DNA of 64,000 nt from Loripinus fragilis (taxonomy: Eukaryota > Mollusca > Bivalvia > Lucinida > Lucinidae), in the NCBI GenBank assembly GCA_964019695.1, contig OZ026524.1, forward strand, positions 28,622,164 through 28,686,163, written 5' to 3'. The notes under the pieces are model-generated. The model did no database searches, was not told where the DNA came from, and saw nothing but the letters and a program-made list of their open reading frames with translations. Each line of letters starts with the position of its first letter. The stretch's first letter is position 1. Positions 46,322-57,498 of the stretch are shown piece by piece. The position numbers and the translations under genes were made by a program.

Positions 46322-47749
46322 TGCGAGGATCCAGAGGGGGAAAGGGGGTCCGAACCCACCCCCAGGAAAATCACAAGTTATTTGGATTCTTATACTTTGA
46401 CCCCCCCCCCCGGGGTAAAGTTTGACCCCCCCCCCCCCCCCCGGAAAATGTTGGACACTCTCTCGAGTCTTGGAAAATTATAGTTTTCTTTAAAAAGAAC
46501 CGTAAATTAAGTTGATGACTGAAAAAAAACTTGTGGCTGATGGGCCTGGACCCCCGCTTTTGGTCTTTTGGAAAGTATCATATCTGAATTTGCTTCAAGC
46601 GAAATTTCAATTTTCCAGCTAGTCACCGTAGCTGAGCAAGCTGATTTGAATCTTAATAAGACCTTGTTTGTCGCATCGAGGCCCATATATTTTCTATTAT
46701 TCTATACGGCTATTCATGAACACGCCCATCCACTCTGGAAAATAACAAAGCATTATGTATAAACTTTCCTAGTAATACTTGTCCGGACACCCTGGAAAAT
46801 CATATGACGAAACTGCAGACGCCAAAATATATTTAAGAACAGGGGCTAATATGCGTCCACTAAAGATTCGAAATGTGCATGGTAAGCATAACTCTTTTGT
46901 AACCGCTAAACGGGAGTACTTTAACAAACAGAGAAGACCAGATTCAAAATTGAAAGCAACATCATGCTGCATTTCAGCAGGGTCTACACTGTTTGCTATG
47001 GTAAAAAGAGCTCCAGGTACAAAAATACAATATTTTAGAAAAGTTTACTTGACACCCTTTTTTCCATACAATGGACTATCCCAAGTTCGTAATTGTTTTA
47101 AACCAGAAAGTAAAAATTCTTTAATTATTATACAAAAGTTAAAGTTAAAGAGGATGAGCTGCGAACTTTGTTTGGTTTGATTCTTTAAGTCCCATCAACA
47201 CTCTTTCAGTTATCTACGGACAGATCTTCCTGGGTTGAACCAGTACTAAGCTAGGATTAATGTTCTTGCTCAAGGACATAACACAGTGACGCCGGTGAGG
47301 TTCGAACCCGCGGCGGCCCGTAGTCTCGGTTCAAACATTCTACCACTGACCCACTGCGCTCCCATGGGCTGCGAACTAAAAAAGAAGTGCAAGAACATAG
47401 CATCGTCAGAGCTCTCACTAACTGCTGATTGGCAGTCCTGAACTCCTAATTTTGGTGCTGGGACTCTCATTTTTGAAGGAGGCTAAATTCTTTAGTATGG
47501 CGGCACTCCCACTTTTTGCAAAGAGGGCTATGGGACTATTCATATGTTTAAAAATATATGAGTACCCCACCCCCTAGAATCAGCCTCTCGGAACTATTGG
47601 GACATGCACGGTTCCGGGACCTCCTCTCTATAACTGTAAAATATTAAAGTTGAGTATACTTTAAAAAAATGTCAGGGTTGCTTTCAGGCAGCCCCCCTCT
47701 CTCTCCCCCCCCTCCCTAAAAAAATATATATCTTGGATCCGCGTTTGGG
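46322..47749. mobile_element. Broken GGATCCGCG-family element with nested insertions
   Basis: The left end GAGGATCCAGAGGGGGAAAG and the right end TTGGATCCGCGTTTGG bracket internal family blocks (46767-46815, TTTCCTAGTAATACTTGTCC). Two C-runs lie at 46401-46411 and 46426-46442. Nested are a partial GGGCCTCGTCGCG MITE (46560-46690) and a SINE (47168-47366). The 133-codon ORF at 46779-47180 crosses these and has no domain. Confidence 0.45.
47168..47366 (-). mobile_element. SINE family 1 (copy 4)
   Basis: Reverse reading: body TTCTTTAAGTCCCATCAAC, GATCTTCCTGGGTTGAACCA, CTAAGCTAGGATTAATG, CTTGCTCAAGGACATAACAC, then AGTGACGCCGGTGAGGTTCG (reversed B box) and CCACTGACCCACTGCG (reversed A box). Confidence 0.75.
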
Positions 47750-48659
47750 AGACTGGCTATTCATGCATTGATTCCCTGCATGGACCTCCTTTTAATCAAA
47801 TAACAGCATGTATCACAAAAATGTACAAATAACACCAATAAATCTTGAGCTTGCAGCATTTCAAAAACATGGGGGTCCCAGGATTTCTTTCTTTCTTATA
47901 GTACTGTCACGATCAACTTTTGATCATTACACCAGGGAGTGCGGTTTTGGAATTTTGAAACAAAACATGTAGTTCGTCCAACAGCTTGGCGACCCCTTTC
48001 GGGTCAACTGTTATGTCCCCAAAAGGGGAGAATGGACTAGCCCCTATAGAGAGCGGGTCAGAGTCGCCTTTGCCTGTGAAGGCTGATTAAAACTGCCTAT
48101 AGCATATATTGGCTTTTTCCTTTGTATCTGTCTTAAGAATTCCATTTTCTCTGAGTTATGAGATCCCAAACGCGTTTTTCTAAGAGATTCGACAAATTAC
48201 CATTTTTTTTATCTTTATTATGTCTCCCTGTACTAAAATGAGCAGGGGTGTCCAGGGGATTTTGTCGTACACTTACACAAAGTAAGTAAGGGTGCAAAGA
48301 TCAGGAATCCAGTGGGACAGTGATAAAAACTAACAGTTAGACACCACAAACGAGAGCCAAGAGGTCAGCCCTTTCCCAGCAGGTGAATCATTAAAGCCAA
48401 ATGCTATTAACCATTGGTTGGTTGCAGTTAGGTCGCACCTATTTCATATTAAAAATATATGAGACAGTCATAATTTTCGGTTAACATTATATATGAACAG
48501 AGTGGGTGTTACAAATTACAGATGCAAGTTTATACCAAAACGCTTGGTAAGTTACCCCCTCCCTCACTCCCCGAGTATAAAGCATTCCAATTCTTGAAGA
48601 CATTTATAAAAGATTAAAACAAGTAGTTAATAACGAAGTGGAGAGTTTTTGCTGATATA
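47750..48659. other. Intron 6 sequence, no gene recognised
   Basis: No exon or clear repeat. AGCTTGGCGACCCCTTTCGG and GGTCAGAGTCGCCTTTGCC are locally GC-rich but unassigned. Confidence 0.35.
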
Positions 48660-50100
48660 AAGACCAAATCGGAACTGCCTCGGCCAATTCCGTGGAATTC
48701 TGTGGAATCAGACTTAGGATGTACATTGAGGATCTACTTTGATAATGTGACGCTGACGTAACATCACGTGACGCTAACGTCACAGAAACCATGCCAACAC
48801 AATAACAAGTGTGATCGGTTATAAATGAAGTTTATGTTTGTTAAATAAAATATCGCTATAGCGATAGGGGAGACCGGGGCAAAATGATACATGGGGCAAA
48901 ATGAAACAGCGCGATTTTTCAAACGATTATGCCATATTTGACGTTTCTTACTCACACTGAATGCGCATTTTGAAATCCGCCATATTATAAGAAAGGCTCG
49001 GCCAAAAACAGAGCAAAGTTAAGCTTTTTATATAAACAATTGACTTTTGAGGCACTCTGAGTAAATTTCAAAGGTATCAGTTATTTTATGAATGTGAAAA
49101 ATGTGGTAGATATATACTTTAATTGTATTGTGTAAATTGAACTATACAGATACAGATATGTCTCCAAATAATCAGAACTATTGTGGGGTGTCGTATTTTT
49201 GAATTGTTACGAGAACAGTAAACAAGAGGTCACTGGGGCAAAATGGTACAGCGTGGTTGGGGCAAAATGATACAGTCTGAAATAATCTAATTTGACTCTG
49301 TTTTAAAGCGTTTTCAAGATATTTTTATCGAAACTGTCTATTCCTATCACAAGAAAATTAAAAGATACTGCTATTTCAGAAAAGTACCATTTTATTTTTC
49401 AGAATGTTAAAAATTGGGTGGTCAACTGTATCATTTTGCCCCGTGGCAAAACATAAAACATGCATGGTAACAAATGTGACTCAGAAAATTCAGAAAACTG
49501 TTCGTGTTCAATCCTATTTCCGTGGCGATATATAGCATTATAAATTGTTTAATTGTGTTTATAGTAATTTCTGTGTTACGTCTTGAATATTTGAATCTGA
49601 GATGAGAAAAGTCTAACTGTATCATTTTGCCCCGTGTACTGTATCATTTTTCCCCCGTGCACGGGGCAAAATGATACAGCTGACCACACATTTTGAATGC
49701 TTGATTTCAAGCACTAATGTCACTTTATGCCTGCTTTTCTTTCTCTCAAGTTGTAGCTTATACTTGACAGTGTATTATACATTTGAAAGCAATAAGATAT
49801 ATCCAGTCATAAAAGCAGGAAAAAAATATTTAAAAAAAGTGGATCATTTTGCCCCGGTCTCCCTTATTTTATTGAAAAATATATAAACTTCATTTATTCT
49901 GCCGATTAAACTTTTCCCGTAATCATAAAAATGGATTTTAATAGGGCTGAGCACACATGCTAAAGAACTTATTTTCCTTACGCCAGTTCCGGCTAACAAA
50001 ATGTAGCTTTTTCATACACATAATACTACGCGTAACGCGCCTTACATACACCTGAGGCTTGATTCGATTCTCCAATTGTGCCGAACTTTCCCGATTGATA
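48660..50100. mobile_element. Palindromic MITE (copy 4), split by a 1 kb element
   Basis: Left half 48660-48866 (ATCGGAACTGCCTCGGCCAA to CTATAGCGAT) and right half 49867-50100 (TTTTATTGAAAA to GAACTTTCCCGATTG). Joining them restores the TATAGCGATATTTTATTG hairpin centre of the other copies. The insertion falls exactly in that centre. Confidence 0.75.
48867..49864. mobile_element. TA-flanked element with GGGGAGACCGGGGCAAAATG ends
   Basis: 998 bp with TA on both sides (48865-48866 and 49865-49866). The inverted ends are GGGGAGACCGGGGCAAAATG and AGGGAGACCGGGGCAAAATG. The GGGGCAAAATGxTACAG motif recurs inside at least six times, in both orientations, including a back-to-back pair near 49620-49680. 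No transposase frame. The TA target suggests mobilisation by a Tc1/mariner-type enzyme. Confidence 0.75.
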
Positions 50101-50243
50101 TGGAGAAGCTGACAAATATTTTGAATTGATTCAAACTACAAACTGCGTTTCCCACCATAAGCTCAATCAGTTCTCAAAAATAGATACAACGGTAAAATGC
50201 CAAATTTCTGGTACGAATTATGTGGATGGAATTTTCTCACACC

Positions 50244-50597
50244 AATGTCCATGTAAAGATAGGCAGTCAGCTCATGTAAGGACTTTCTTTCTCCCATATT
50301 CGCTCATGTAAGATAGGATGTCAGCTCATGTAAGTAATTTCAATCTTACAGTACCACGTGACTGCTTTCTTGAATGTGCAGAGTAAAACATTCTTTTTCT
50401 CACAAAAAGGTATTCAAAGGACCAATATATTGCGCCTTTGTAACTCAAAGGCACAATGCAAGAGTAAACGTCACTAACTGACGTCATATAAAATTAATGA
50501 CGTCCCAAAACGTGCACCACGTGACGATAATGACAATCTGGTGCTAATGGCAGAGGGAGCCTAGCAGGATTTTAATCTGTATTTTGCAATTTAACTA
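50244..50597. mobile_element. Dispersed repeat, copy 1 (relative at 63311-63612)
   Basis: CATGTAAGATAGG(A/C)TGTCAG, CCACGTGACTGCTTTCTT, AACTCAAAGGC, GACGTCATATAA, AACGTGCACC(A/G)CGTGACG and GCxxTATTGCAA(C/T)TTAACTA occur in the same order in both copies. The left part holds inverted CTCATGTAAG / CTTACATG-type motifs. Confidence 0.7.
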
Positions 50598-50599
50598 AT

Positions 50600-51350
50600 G
50601 CTTCTATCCTGTATTCTAGTCAATAACAAGGTGCAAACTATATTTTCACCTATTTTTGATACCTGATAAAAATACTTGATATGGGTCAGGATATGACAAA
50701 ATGTACTTTACGGTTGTGTTCATCAAAATATAGCTAATGTTGTCGCTTTAATGTACTGTCTCTTAAGAGCATTTCCTGAAATTGTGAAGCAGTTATCTTC
50801 AATATTGATGAATACATGGAGGTTAGAAGCAACATATGTAATCCAGTTTGAAACGTGACGTCAAGAAGAAAGTTAAACCTAATATGACGTCAAAGTGCTC
50901 GTCTCTAGTTGCTTGTTAGTTATTTTTGACTCAGTAAAACATCTAACAAATTTCATGTATTCACAAGCGTTATTTATGATATAAAGAAAATGCAAATGAA
51001 AATATATGAATTTATACTTTCTAAGTTGTTTTATAGGCAATTATAGTGACCCACTCTTCATTATGAGCCCTTGTAGGTGGTATGGCCTATTTGTAACCAT
51101 GGAAACATGCAGCATACAAAACTTTAAATATAATCAGAAACATTTGCTACTTTGATGATAACAAGGGATAGGAACATTTTCGTGGTAATATAAAAGCACG
51201 TGAAATTTCGTCATTTTATGCGTTTTTCAAATGTCTATTATGTAATAAATGCTGGAATGTCTTAAGGACCCTTTTCTCAGATCCGCGCTCATATATATTG
51301 CTTATCTTATAGTTGCATGTTTGTAATTATTGCATTGCAATTTTATTCAG
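50600..51350. other. Intron 6 sequence, no gene recognised
   Basis: AT-rich up to the exon 7 acceptor. Confidence 0.4.
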
Positions 51351-51668
51351 AATTGTCTGTGAGACGCTGGCCAACTGGTAACTATGCAATACCGATGTCT
51401 CCATATGGATGTCCAATCAAGCCGGATGACGCCTGGACTCAGAGCAGCCTTAACCTTACATTTGGCCGAGATGAGATCATTCTTTCTCAGATCAACGCCA
51501 AGTCAATGGGACATGACCTATATGTGGGGCCCTATGGGTCTTATAGCTTTCAATTGAATTTCTGCGTAAAAACTGCTACAGAAGCCGAGTCAACAGTTGC
51601 TACCGCAGAGAGAGAATGGCCACCGGGTGATTATGCTGTGTTTGCGATGGGGGAGGATTGTCCAAGCG
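51351..51668 (+). CDS. Exon 7: ApeC-like region, first part
   Basis: The acceptor GCAATTTTATTCAG precedes a phase 1 entry; the exit is phase 1 at GTAAGT. It is the longest exon (318 nt, 106 residues). It carries two related modules, RRWPTGNYAIPMSPYGCP and EWPPGDYAVFAMGEDCPSG, separated by about 70 residues that end in QLNFCVKT. ApeC domains are recalled to start WPxGxYxLPxxxxGCP, to carry an FCxK strand, and then a second WPxGxYCIxxxxxxCPxGF block, so the order and spacing fit. The glycine/asparagine-rich DDEDxNN stretch of typical ApeC between them is missing or diverged. Identification is by motif memory, not a search. Confidence 0.85.
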
Positions 51669-51747
51669 GTAAGTTGCCACAGGCACAGACAGACAAACAT
51701 TTTCAGCGTAAAATTGAAAATATTTTCTTACCAATAATTTTAAGTAT

Positions 51748-51832
51748 AGGTTTTGGGTGCTCAAAAGAACCGTCTCAATGAGACGGTTCTTTTGATTACC
51801 CACAACATATGTTTTGGTGATAAATAAGAAAA
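51748..51832. repeat. AAAAGAACCGTCTC hairpin (copy 1)
   Basis: CAAAAGAACCGTCTCAATG folds onto AGACGGTTCTTTTG. It is followed by TACCCACAACATATGTTTTG and AATAAGAAAAAA. Related copies are at 53690-53765, 57650-57740 and 57905-57990, all within 6.3 kb. Confidence 0.8.
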
Positions 51833-52123
51833 AAAATGTTTCTGTTATGCACTCTTAACTAAAGTTATAAAACTTTTTTCATGCTCAACTACACTGAGCA
51901 CGGAATTTCAACTACTCATAAAAACAAAAATATCGATAAATAAAGAAGTTTCTTGCTTTTGAGTCTCTCAGATGCTGATTTATCATGCTAATAAATGTTA
52001 AAATGCCAACGATTGAGCAGGATAAATCTCGTGCTCGGCTGTGTTGAGTATGGGGATATTTGTATAACCTCGGGGCCTGGTTGCTTCAAGTGATTGATAA
52101 TTTACAACAAAATCCATAAACTC

Positions 52124-52498
52124 TTAAAGCTGCATAGTCTGTAACTTTTGATCTTCTAATTTTAAAAATAATGTTTTTATTTTTCATGAACACAGTAAAA
52201 ATACTCAAATTCAGGTAAACATTTTACCATTTTCGTAAATCTTAACAAGTTATCACTATCAAAACAAATGCATTTATGTTGAAATTCAACGGTCTAGAAT
52301 TATTGGAGGGACGCAAATAATTACCAACAAGAGAAAAAAACACCTATTTGATAAGATAATTAACTTTTCCATGCACTTTTCAGCTGTACTGACCATTTTT
52401 ATAGTGAAAACATAGCTTAATTCTACTTTTACAAATGATTTAAAAATAAAATAAAATTTTTCGAAAAATATTCATAGTTACAGAGTATGCAGCTTTAA
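52124..52498. mobile_element. MITE with TTAAAGCTGCATA ends (copy 1)
   Basis: TTAAAGCTGCATAGTCTGTA at left mirrors TACAGAGTATGCAGCTTTAA at right. The inside has ATTATTGGAGGGACGCAAAT. An inverted copy is at 62360-62734. Confidence 0.85.
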
Positions 52499-52733
52499 TT
52501 CCTTCTGGCTGATACAATAAAAAGGGGAAAGTCCATTGTATATATCAAGGGGTCACAAGTTGTACTTTCCAAATTCGATTGTTTTTTTTTTTAAAGATTA
52601 TATTGTGTAGACCCTAATGAAATGTAAACTTATGTGGCATTTTATCTGGGTCTTCACTGTTTGACAAAGGGTTAATAAACCAGTTCTTGTCCAGAAAATA
52701 AATATTTACAGGGATAGTAATGTCATTCTCTAA

Positions 52734-52899
52734 AGCCCCTGTCCAACAGAACTTGCAACCGCCCTTGCGACCTCTCCGTGACTAAAAAATGACAATCAGA
52801 CTGATCGGAGTCGAACAGTTGCAATTGTTGCAGAGGTTGCACTCAAAATCTACTGCTGAGAGGTCGCGCCCCGGTCGCAAGCTCTCTGGGATTGGGGCT
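52734..52899. mobile_element. MITE with AGCCCCxGTCC ends
   Basis: AGCCCCTGTCCAACAGAACTTGC at left mirrors GCAAGCTCTCTGGGATTGGGGCT at right. GACCTCTCCG and GAGAGGTCGC pair inside. Confidence 0.65.
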
Positions 52900-53338
52900 A
52901 TAAATAGCTTTAACATGTGACCCCTCATGATAAGTAATGTATCATCCTTACTTTATAGATTAGGTCATTTTAGTACTAATGACTAGAGGTACATTTGAAT
53001 TATCAGTAGTTCGAATTATAGGGAGGTAGAGATAAAATTACATACCACCAAAATGATTATTATCAGTTTTATTTCTATCAAATGTTAGTTTTGCACAAGT
53101 AAAAGAAACGTGTCAATGAGACGTTATATGCACACGAAAACATAATATAGAAGATTATTCAAATAAATCATGATAGGGTCCTATTTTCTGAACCCAGTGT
53201 GTCCAAAATTTATTTTGGATTAGCCAATATTTAAAAAAAACGATGTTTGAATGTTCGAGGTTTTACTGCAATTACAAATGAATACAACATTTCTAAGCAA
53301 TACATAGGCACAAATAAGAAATTTTAGGATATCACATT

Positions 53339-53461
53339 AGTGCTCGTATTATATTAAATTTATTAACCAAGTTGGGGAAAAAGAGATATAATGCGAGACT
53401 TGCAGAGCATTTCATCTCTTTTTCGCAACGAGTTTAATAAATACAAGAGCACAAATGCTAG
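53339..53461. mobile_element. Palindromic MITE
   Basis: TAGTGCTCGTATTATATTAA...GGGGAAAAAGAGAT mirrors ATCTCTTTTTCGC...TTTAATAAATACAAGAGCAC. A relative is at 8040-8200. Confidence 0.7.
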
Positions 53462-53689
53462 ATTTTTTATCATAAATTGTGACATTATCTCATTTCTGGC
53501 ATAAAAAGTCATTATGTAAGCAACGTTGTTATTGACGTCATTTCATACATGTAACGTTACCCGAAAATCTGTAGACCACTTAACTAGTGGATTATCGATT
53601 TTAATGCATGACGTTATTTCTCTCCAAGACGCGACGTCACATGATAAAGTGCTATAATTTTCTTACCCATCATTGTAAATATGTGCTTT

Positions 53690-53765
53690 GGATGCTCTAC
53701 AGAACGGTTCTTTTGAGTACCCCCAACATACATGTATGTTTTGGTTGAGAAATAAGCAAAAAATA
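53690..53765. repeat. AAAAGAACCGTCTC hairpin family (copy 2, half)
   Basis: Keeps GAACGGTTCTTTTGAGTACC and TGTATGTTTTGG; one arm of the stem is lost. Confidence 0.6.
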
Positions 53766-53817
53766 CTTGTCCACTATCACTTTTATCTGGAAGCCCATAA
53801 AACAATATAATTATGGT

Positions 53818-54048
53818 CCACGACATGAGAAAACATGTCTTCTGGGTTTCCCACAAAGTGCTATTCAAACAAGCCTCTTCAGCTACAGAGACTAGCTAGA
53901 AATTTGAGATACTGCTTGTAGCAAGTCTAGATATGATATTTTTTAATATTGGAATAACAATCTTGCTGATCAGACTGCACGGATGTACAGGCTGATCTGC
54001 GCCATTGTTGTTCATAACCCAAAAAGGCGCCTTTTCTTGCTTCAAGGT
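53818..54048. mobile_element. MITE (GGGCCTCGTCGCG-ended family)
   Basis: ACATGAGAAAACATGTCTTC at left, CTTCAGCTACAGAGACTAGCT, TGCTTGTAGCAAGTCTAGAT and CTGATCAGACTGCACGGATG inside. The right end is worn (TTTTCTTGCTTCAAGG). Confidence 0.65.
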
Positions 54049-54127
54049 CATATCATCCATATTTTATATAATGAATCTGAAACCAACAATTGGTCTAAAA
54101 GGGGTGATTTTAAGGCTTTCTTCATTA

Positions 54128-55239
54128 GAGCCGCGGCATGAGATTTCCAACAATGTGGTATGTGCGACCAGCAAAGCCTCAGATCAGCCTGCGCATACGC
54201 GCAGTCTGATCAGAGCCTTCGCTAATCGCTTGAATATTTAATGAGTGTTAAGCTACTGACTGAACATCATTTGGAGTTTCTAAGCTTAAAAGGGGGCTAC
54301 ATAGGCTCGTCTGAGTCTGCATTTGTGAAAATGCCACATATACTAGACCAAAAAAGAAACGCCACATACAATAATTAAAAATATTGTGTGTTAAATGAGA
54401 GTGGCAAAATTTTATCATCTGTCTATGCTTTGCTATTTTTTCTTCCGCACATTTTCCTCATAGATTTATTGAGGTGAGTCAATCAAAACCAGTGTTCTGA
54501 CCCATTTTCCATTTTCCTGTTTTTCACGGGCACACTCAGTCCATTCAGATTTACATGTGTTCTAACTACTGAAATCTCTAGTCGAACATCCCAAACGTCT
54601 AAAAACTTTTAAAAACTTTGGAATTTAAGATTACACATTGCTAATTTACGGTGACAAAATTGGCACATGTGAAACGTTAACGTGCAATAGGAATGTTAAA
54701 AGCTAACCTGACGCCATTGATAGAAGCCAACCTATTTCGGTGTCATGTTAGGACGATTGGATGTCTTAAGAATTGTTTCTAACAAATTAGGACAACGTCA
54801 CACCGCCTGCGTCCAGGGCATCGGCGTGTGTCGACGTGACGTCAAAATCGAGCCGCCCAGACGTATCATTTGTGCAATCGATTTAATCTGGAGTCAGTCA
54901 CAGCAAGAACACCCCAAGGAACTCATAATCCAAAATTCAGGGCTGAAACTGTGAGAAATCATTTAAAGAGATTTGTTTAAGACCCCCACCTCCCAACGTT
55001 TGACGGAACCTAACTTTGGTGCAGTATTTACGTCAAATTAAGGAACCCGCGGTAGTACCAACGTCTTAATGAATTGAGAAACTGGCAAATAGCGTTCTCT
55101 AGCACTATTTTGCTCTAATTTTTCTAGTTACTGCATGTTTTTTTTAAATGAGATACATAACTGGTACAGATAGCACTTTTCATACATAGCGGCGTTTCTT
55201 TTTTGGCCTAGTATAGTTGGAAATCACGTGTCACGGCTC
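54128..55239. mobile_element. GATTTCCAACAATGTGG-family MITE, split
   Basis: The left tip GAGCCGCGGCATGAGATTTC and the right tip GGAAATCACGTGTCACGGCTC are inverted. The body is 54128-54342 and 55214-55239. The core includes CTGCGCATACGCGCAGTCTGATCA and AGTTTCTAAGCTTAAAAGG. One frame reads LEPRHEISNNVVCATSKASD, a MITE translation that I recall turning up in predicted invertebrate proteins. Confidence 0.7.
54343..55211. mobile_element. TA-flanked element with CTAGxCCAAAAAAGAAACGCC ends
   Basis: 869 bp with TA on each side. The inverted ends are CTAGACCAAAAAAGAAACGC and CTAGGCCAAAAAAGAAACGC. It is inserted in the MITE at 54128-55239. No transposase frame; an ORF at 54745-54954 has no recognised domain. 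Confidence 0.75.
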
Positions 55240-55347
55240 AATTATTTTCTTGCTTCGAGTTCATAATATCCATATTTTATATTTGAATTTGAAACCAGAA
55301 ATTGGTCTAATAGGTGTGATTTTAAGGCTTTCTTCATTAATTTTCAG

Positions 55348-55583
55348 GGTTTATATGGGACTTGAAAATATTCAAAACCAGCATTCCAATCGCCTACACG
55401 TCATTTGGAGACACTCCAATTAGGTTGTTCGATGATGAGACAAAAGGTGATCCGTATGCTTCCTATATAGTCAAGCGAGATGTGACTGTCCATGCTTGTG
55501 TGAAAGATGTTTCAGCGGCGACAGTAACTAACCAGCATGATTTTCGCCTGCCTTACACTGTATTAGCACCATCCATATTACAA
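55348..55583 (+). CDS. Exon 8: ApeC-like region, second part
   Basis: The acceptor TTAATTTTCAG precedes a phase 1 entry; the exit is phase 0 at CAA|GTGAGT. It encodes about 78 residues: FIWDLKIFKTSIPIAY, then RLFDDETKGDPYASYIVKR, DVTVHACVKD and FRLPYTVLAPSILQ. The CPSG-F junction with exon 7, the FDDE acidic stretch, the TVxACxK strand with a single Cys, and the LPxxxxxPSxL ending parallel the second half of ApeC, where a WDDED stretch, a YCCR strand and LPxxxPFxL occur in the same order. The donor opens directly into minisatellite B. The intron just upstream of the acceptor is a 95 bp duplicated stretch. Confidence 0.83.
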
Positions 55584-56735
55584 GTGAGTAGTTGTTTGCT
55601 CATTAAACACCAGCTATTTTACTAGTTAGTAGTTGCTTGCTCATTGATCACTAGCTATTTTACTAGTGAGTAGTTACTTTCTCATTAATCACCTGCTAGT
55701 TTACTAGTGAGTAGTTGCTTGCTCATTAACCACCTGCTATTTTACTAGTGATTAGTTACTTTCTCATTAACCACCTGCTAGTTTACTAGTGAGTAGTTAC
55801 TTGCTCATTAACCACCTGCTATTTTACTAGTGATTAGTTACTTTCTCATTAACCACCTGCTAGTTTACTAGTGAGTAGTTACTTGCTCATTAATCACCTG
55901 CTATTTTACTAGTTAGTAGTTGCTTGCTCATTAATCACCTGCTAGTTTACTAGTGAGTAGTTGCTTGCTCATTAATCACTAGCTATTTTACAAGTTAGTA
56001 GTTGCTTGCTCATTAATCACCTGCTATTTTACTAGTTAGTAGTTGTTTGCTCATTAATCACCTGCTAGTTTACTAGTGAGAAGTTGCTAGCTCATTAAAC
56101 ACCAGCTGATTTACTAGTGAGTAGTTGCTTGCTCATTAATCACCAGCTATTTTACTAGTGAGTAGTTGCTAGCTCATTAATCACCTGCTATTTTACTAGT
56201 TAGTAGTTGCTTGCTCATTAATCACCTGCTATTTTACTAGTGAGTAGTTGCTTGCTCATTAATCACCTGCTATTTTACTAGTGAGAAGTTGCTAGCTAAT
56301 CAATCACCAACTATTTTACTAGTGAGTAGTTGCTTGCTCATTAAACACCAGCTGATTTACTAGTGAGAAGTTGCTAGCTAATCAATCACCAACTATTTTA
56401 CTAGTGAGTAGTTGTTTGCTCATTAAACACCAGCTGATTTACTAGTGAGAAGTTGCTAGCTAATCAATCACCAACTATTTTACTAGTGAGTAGTTGTTTG
56501 CTCATTAAACACCAGCTGATTTACTAGTGAGAAGTTGCTAGCTCATTAAACACCAGCTGATTTACTAGTGAGTAGTTGCTTGCTCATTAATCACCAGCTA
56601 TTTTACTAGTGAAAAGTTGCTAGCTAATTAATCACCAACTATTTTACTAGTGAGTAGTTACTAGCTCATTAATCACCAGCTATTTACTAGTGAGTTGTTG
56701 TTTGCTTATTAATCAGCAGCTATTTTACTAGTGAT
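55584..56735 (+). repeat. Minisatellite B: starts exactly at the exon 8 donor
   Basis: About 28 units of 41 bp: GTGAGTAGTTGCTTGCTCAT, TAATCACCTGC, TATTTTACTA. The first unit is the intron start itself (CAA|GTGAGTAGTTG). The unit's last bases, ATTTTACTA, match 7 of 9 exon-end bases, ATATTACAA. Most units keep GTGAGTAG; variants include TTAGTAG, TGATTAG and TGAGAAG. Between about 56290 and 56520 variants alternate in a higher-order block of about 82 bp (GAGAAGTTGCTAGCTAATCA with GAGTAGTTGTTTGCTCATTA). Confidence 0.93.
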
Positions 56736-56745
56736 TAGTAGTTTG

Positions 56746-57454
56746 GTAAAAAAAATATTTTTTTACAAAATGACAGCTATGAGAACTTAGACAATTTTTA
56801 GTATATGCATAGATAGTGTCTTCAAGGGCCGATCAACTTCTACCACAGCTTTTGATGGAGCAAGTTGGTACTTTGCCTATACAATGTAGACGCATTGAAC
56901 ATATGCATGAAGGAGTATGGTTCAAAAAAATTAATGGTACTGTCAACATGATGGATGATTGTACTTCCACTTTTTGTTTAGACTAGCGTTTAATGGGATT
57001 TGGCCACAAATTGGCTGGAGAAGTGATATGCCTGAAGAATTGAATTGGTCCATATAGGCTTATGGAGCATCTGTCAAGCAATTTGGATGACAATTCCTTG
57101 TTATGCTAAGGCTGCCACTGATGAAATAATAGTACTTTTAAAGCTCTTAATATACTACTATTGCAGGTAGCAAGTTTTATACTTTCAATTGGAGTAGCAC
57201 CCACTACGCAGATTACGCACGTGCTTCATAAAATAGTAACAGTCAAGGGAGGTTACTAAAAGTGATAAAAGTGATTTCCATGCTATAAGGAACTGCTCAT
57301 AAAGGAAAGAATCCGCTCCCTCTGGGAACAAACTCTTTCCTTTAAGAGAAGTTCCAATTTTAAAAAGGCACGCAATTGAAGGGAAACATTGCTTGATCCA
57401 GTAGTCCCCCTTTGACGTGCGTTACTTTCTCAGTGTTCTGGCTTCGCCATTGCG
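56746..57454. other. Intron 8 sequence, no gene recognised
   Basis: AT-rich DNA between array B and the next repeats. 57290-57370 has an imperfect palindrome (AAGGAACTGCTCATAAAGGAAAG against CTTTCCTTTAAGAGAAGTTCC). Confidence 0.4.
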
Positions 57455-57498
57455 TGAACAATAAATGCGCTGATCAGACTTTACAGGCTGGTCTGCAT

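Larger units (their letters stand above)
54046..55341 (+). repeat. 95 bp direct duplication flanking nested MITEs, before exon 8
   Basis: 54046-54126 and 55247-55341 share CCATATTTTATAT, GAAACCA(A/G), AATTGGTCTAA and TGATTTTAAGGCTTTCTTCA. The second copy runs into the exon 8 acceptor. The DNA between is made of two nested elements. Confidence 0.75.

Noticed and set aside
46779..47180. 133-codon ORF
   Set aside because: Starts at a non-ATG codon, crosses MITE fragments and runs into a SINE; no domain seen.
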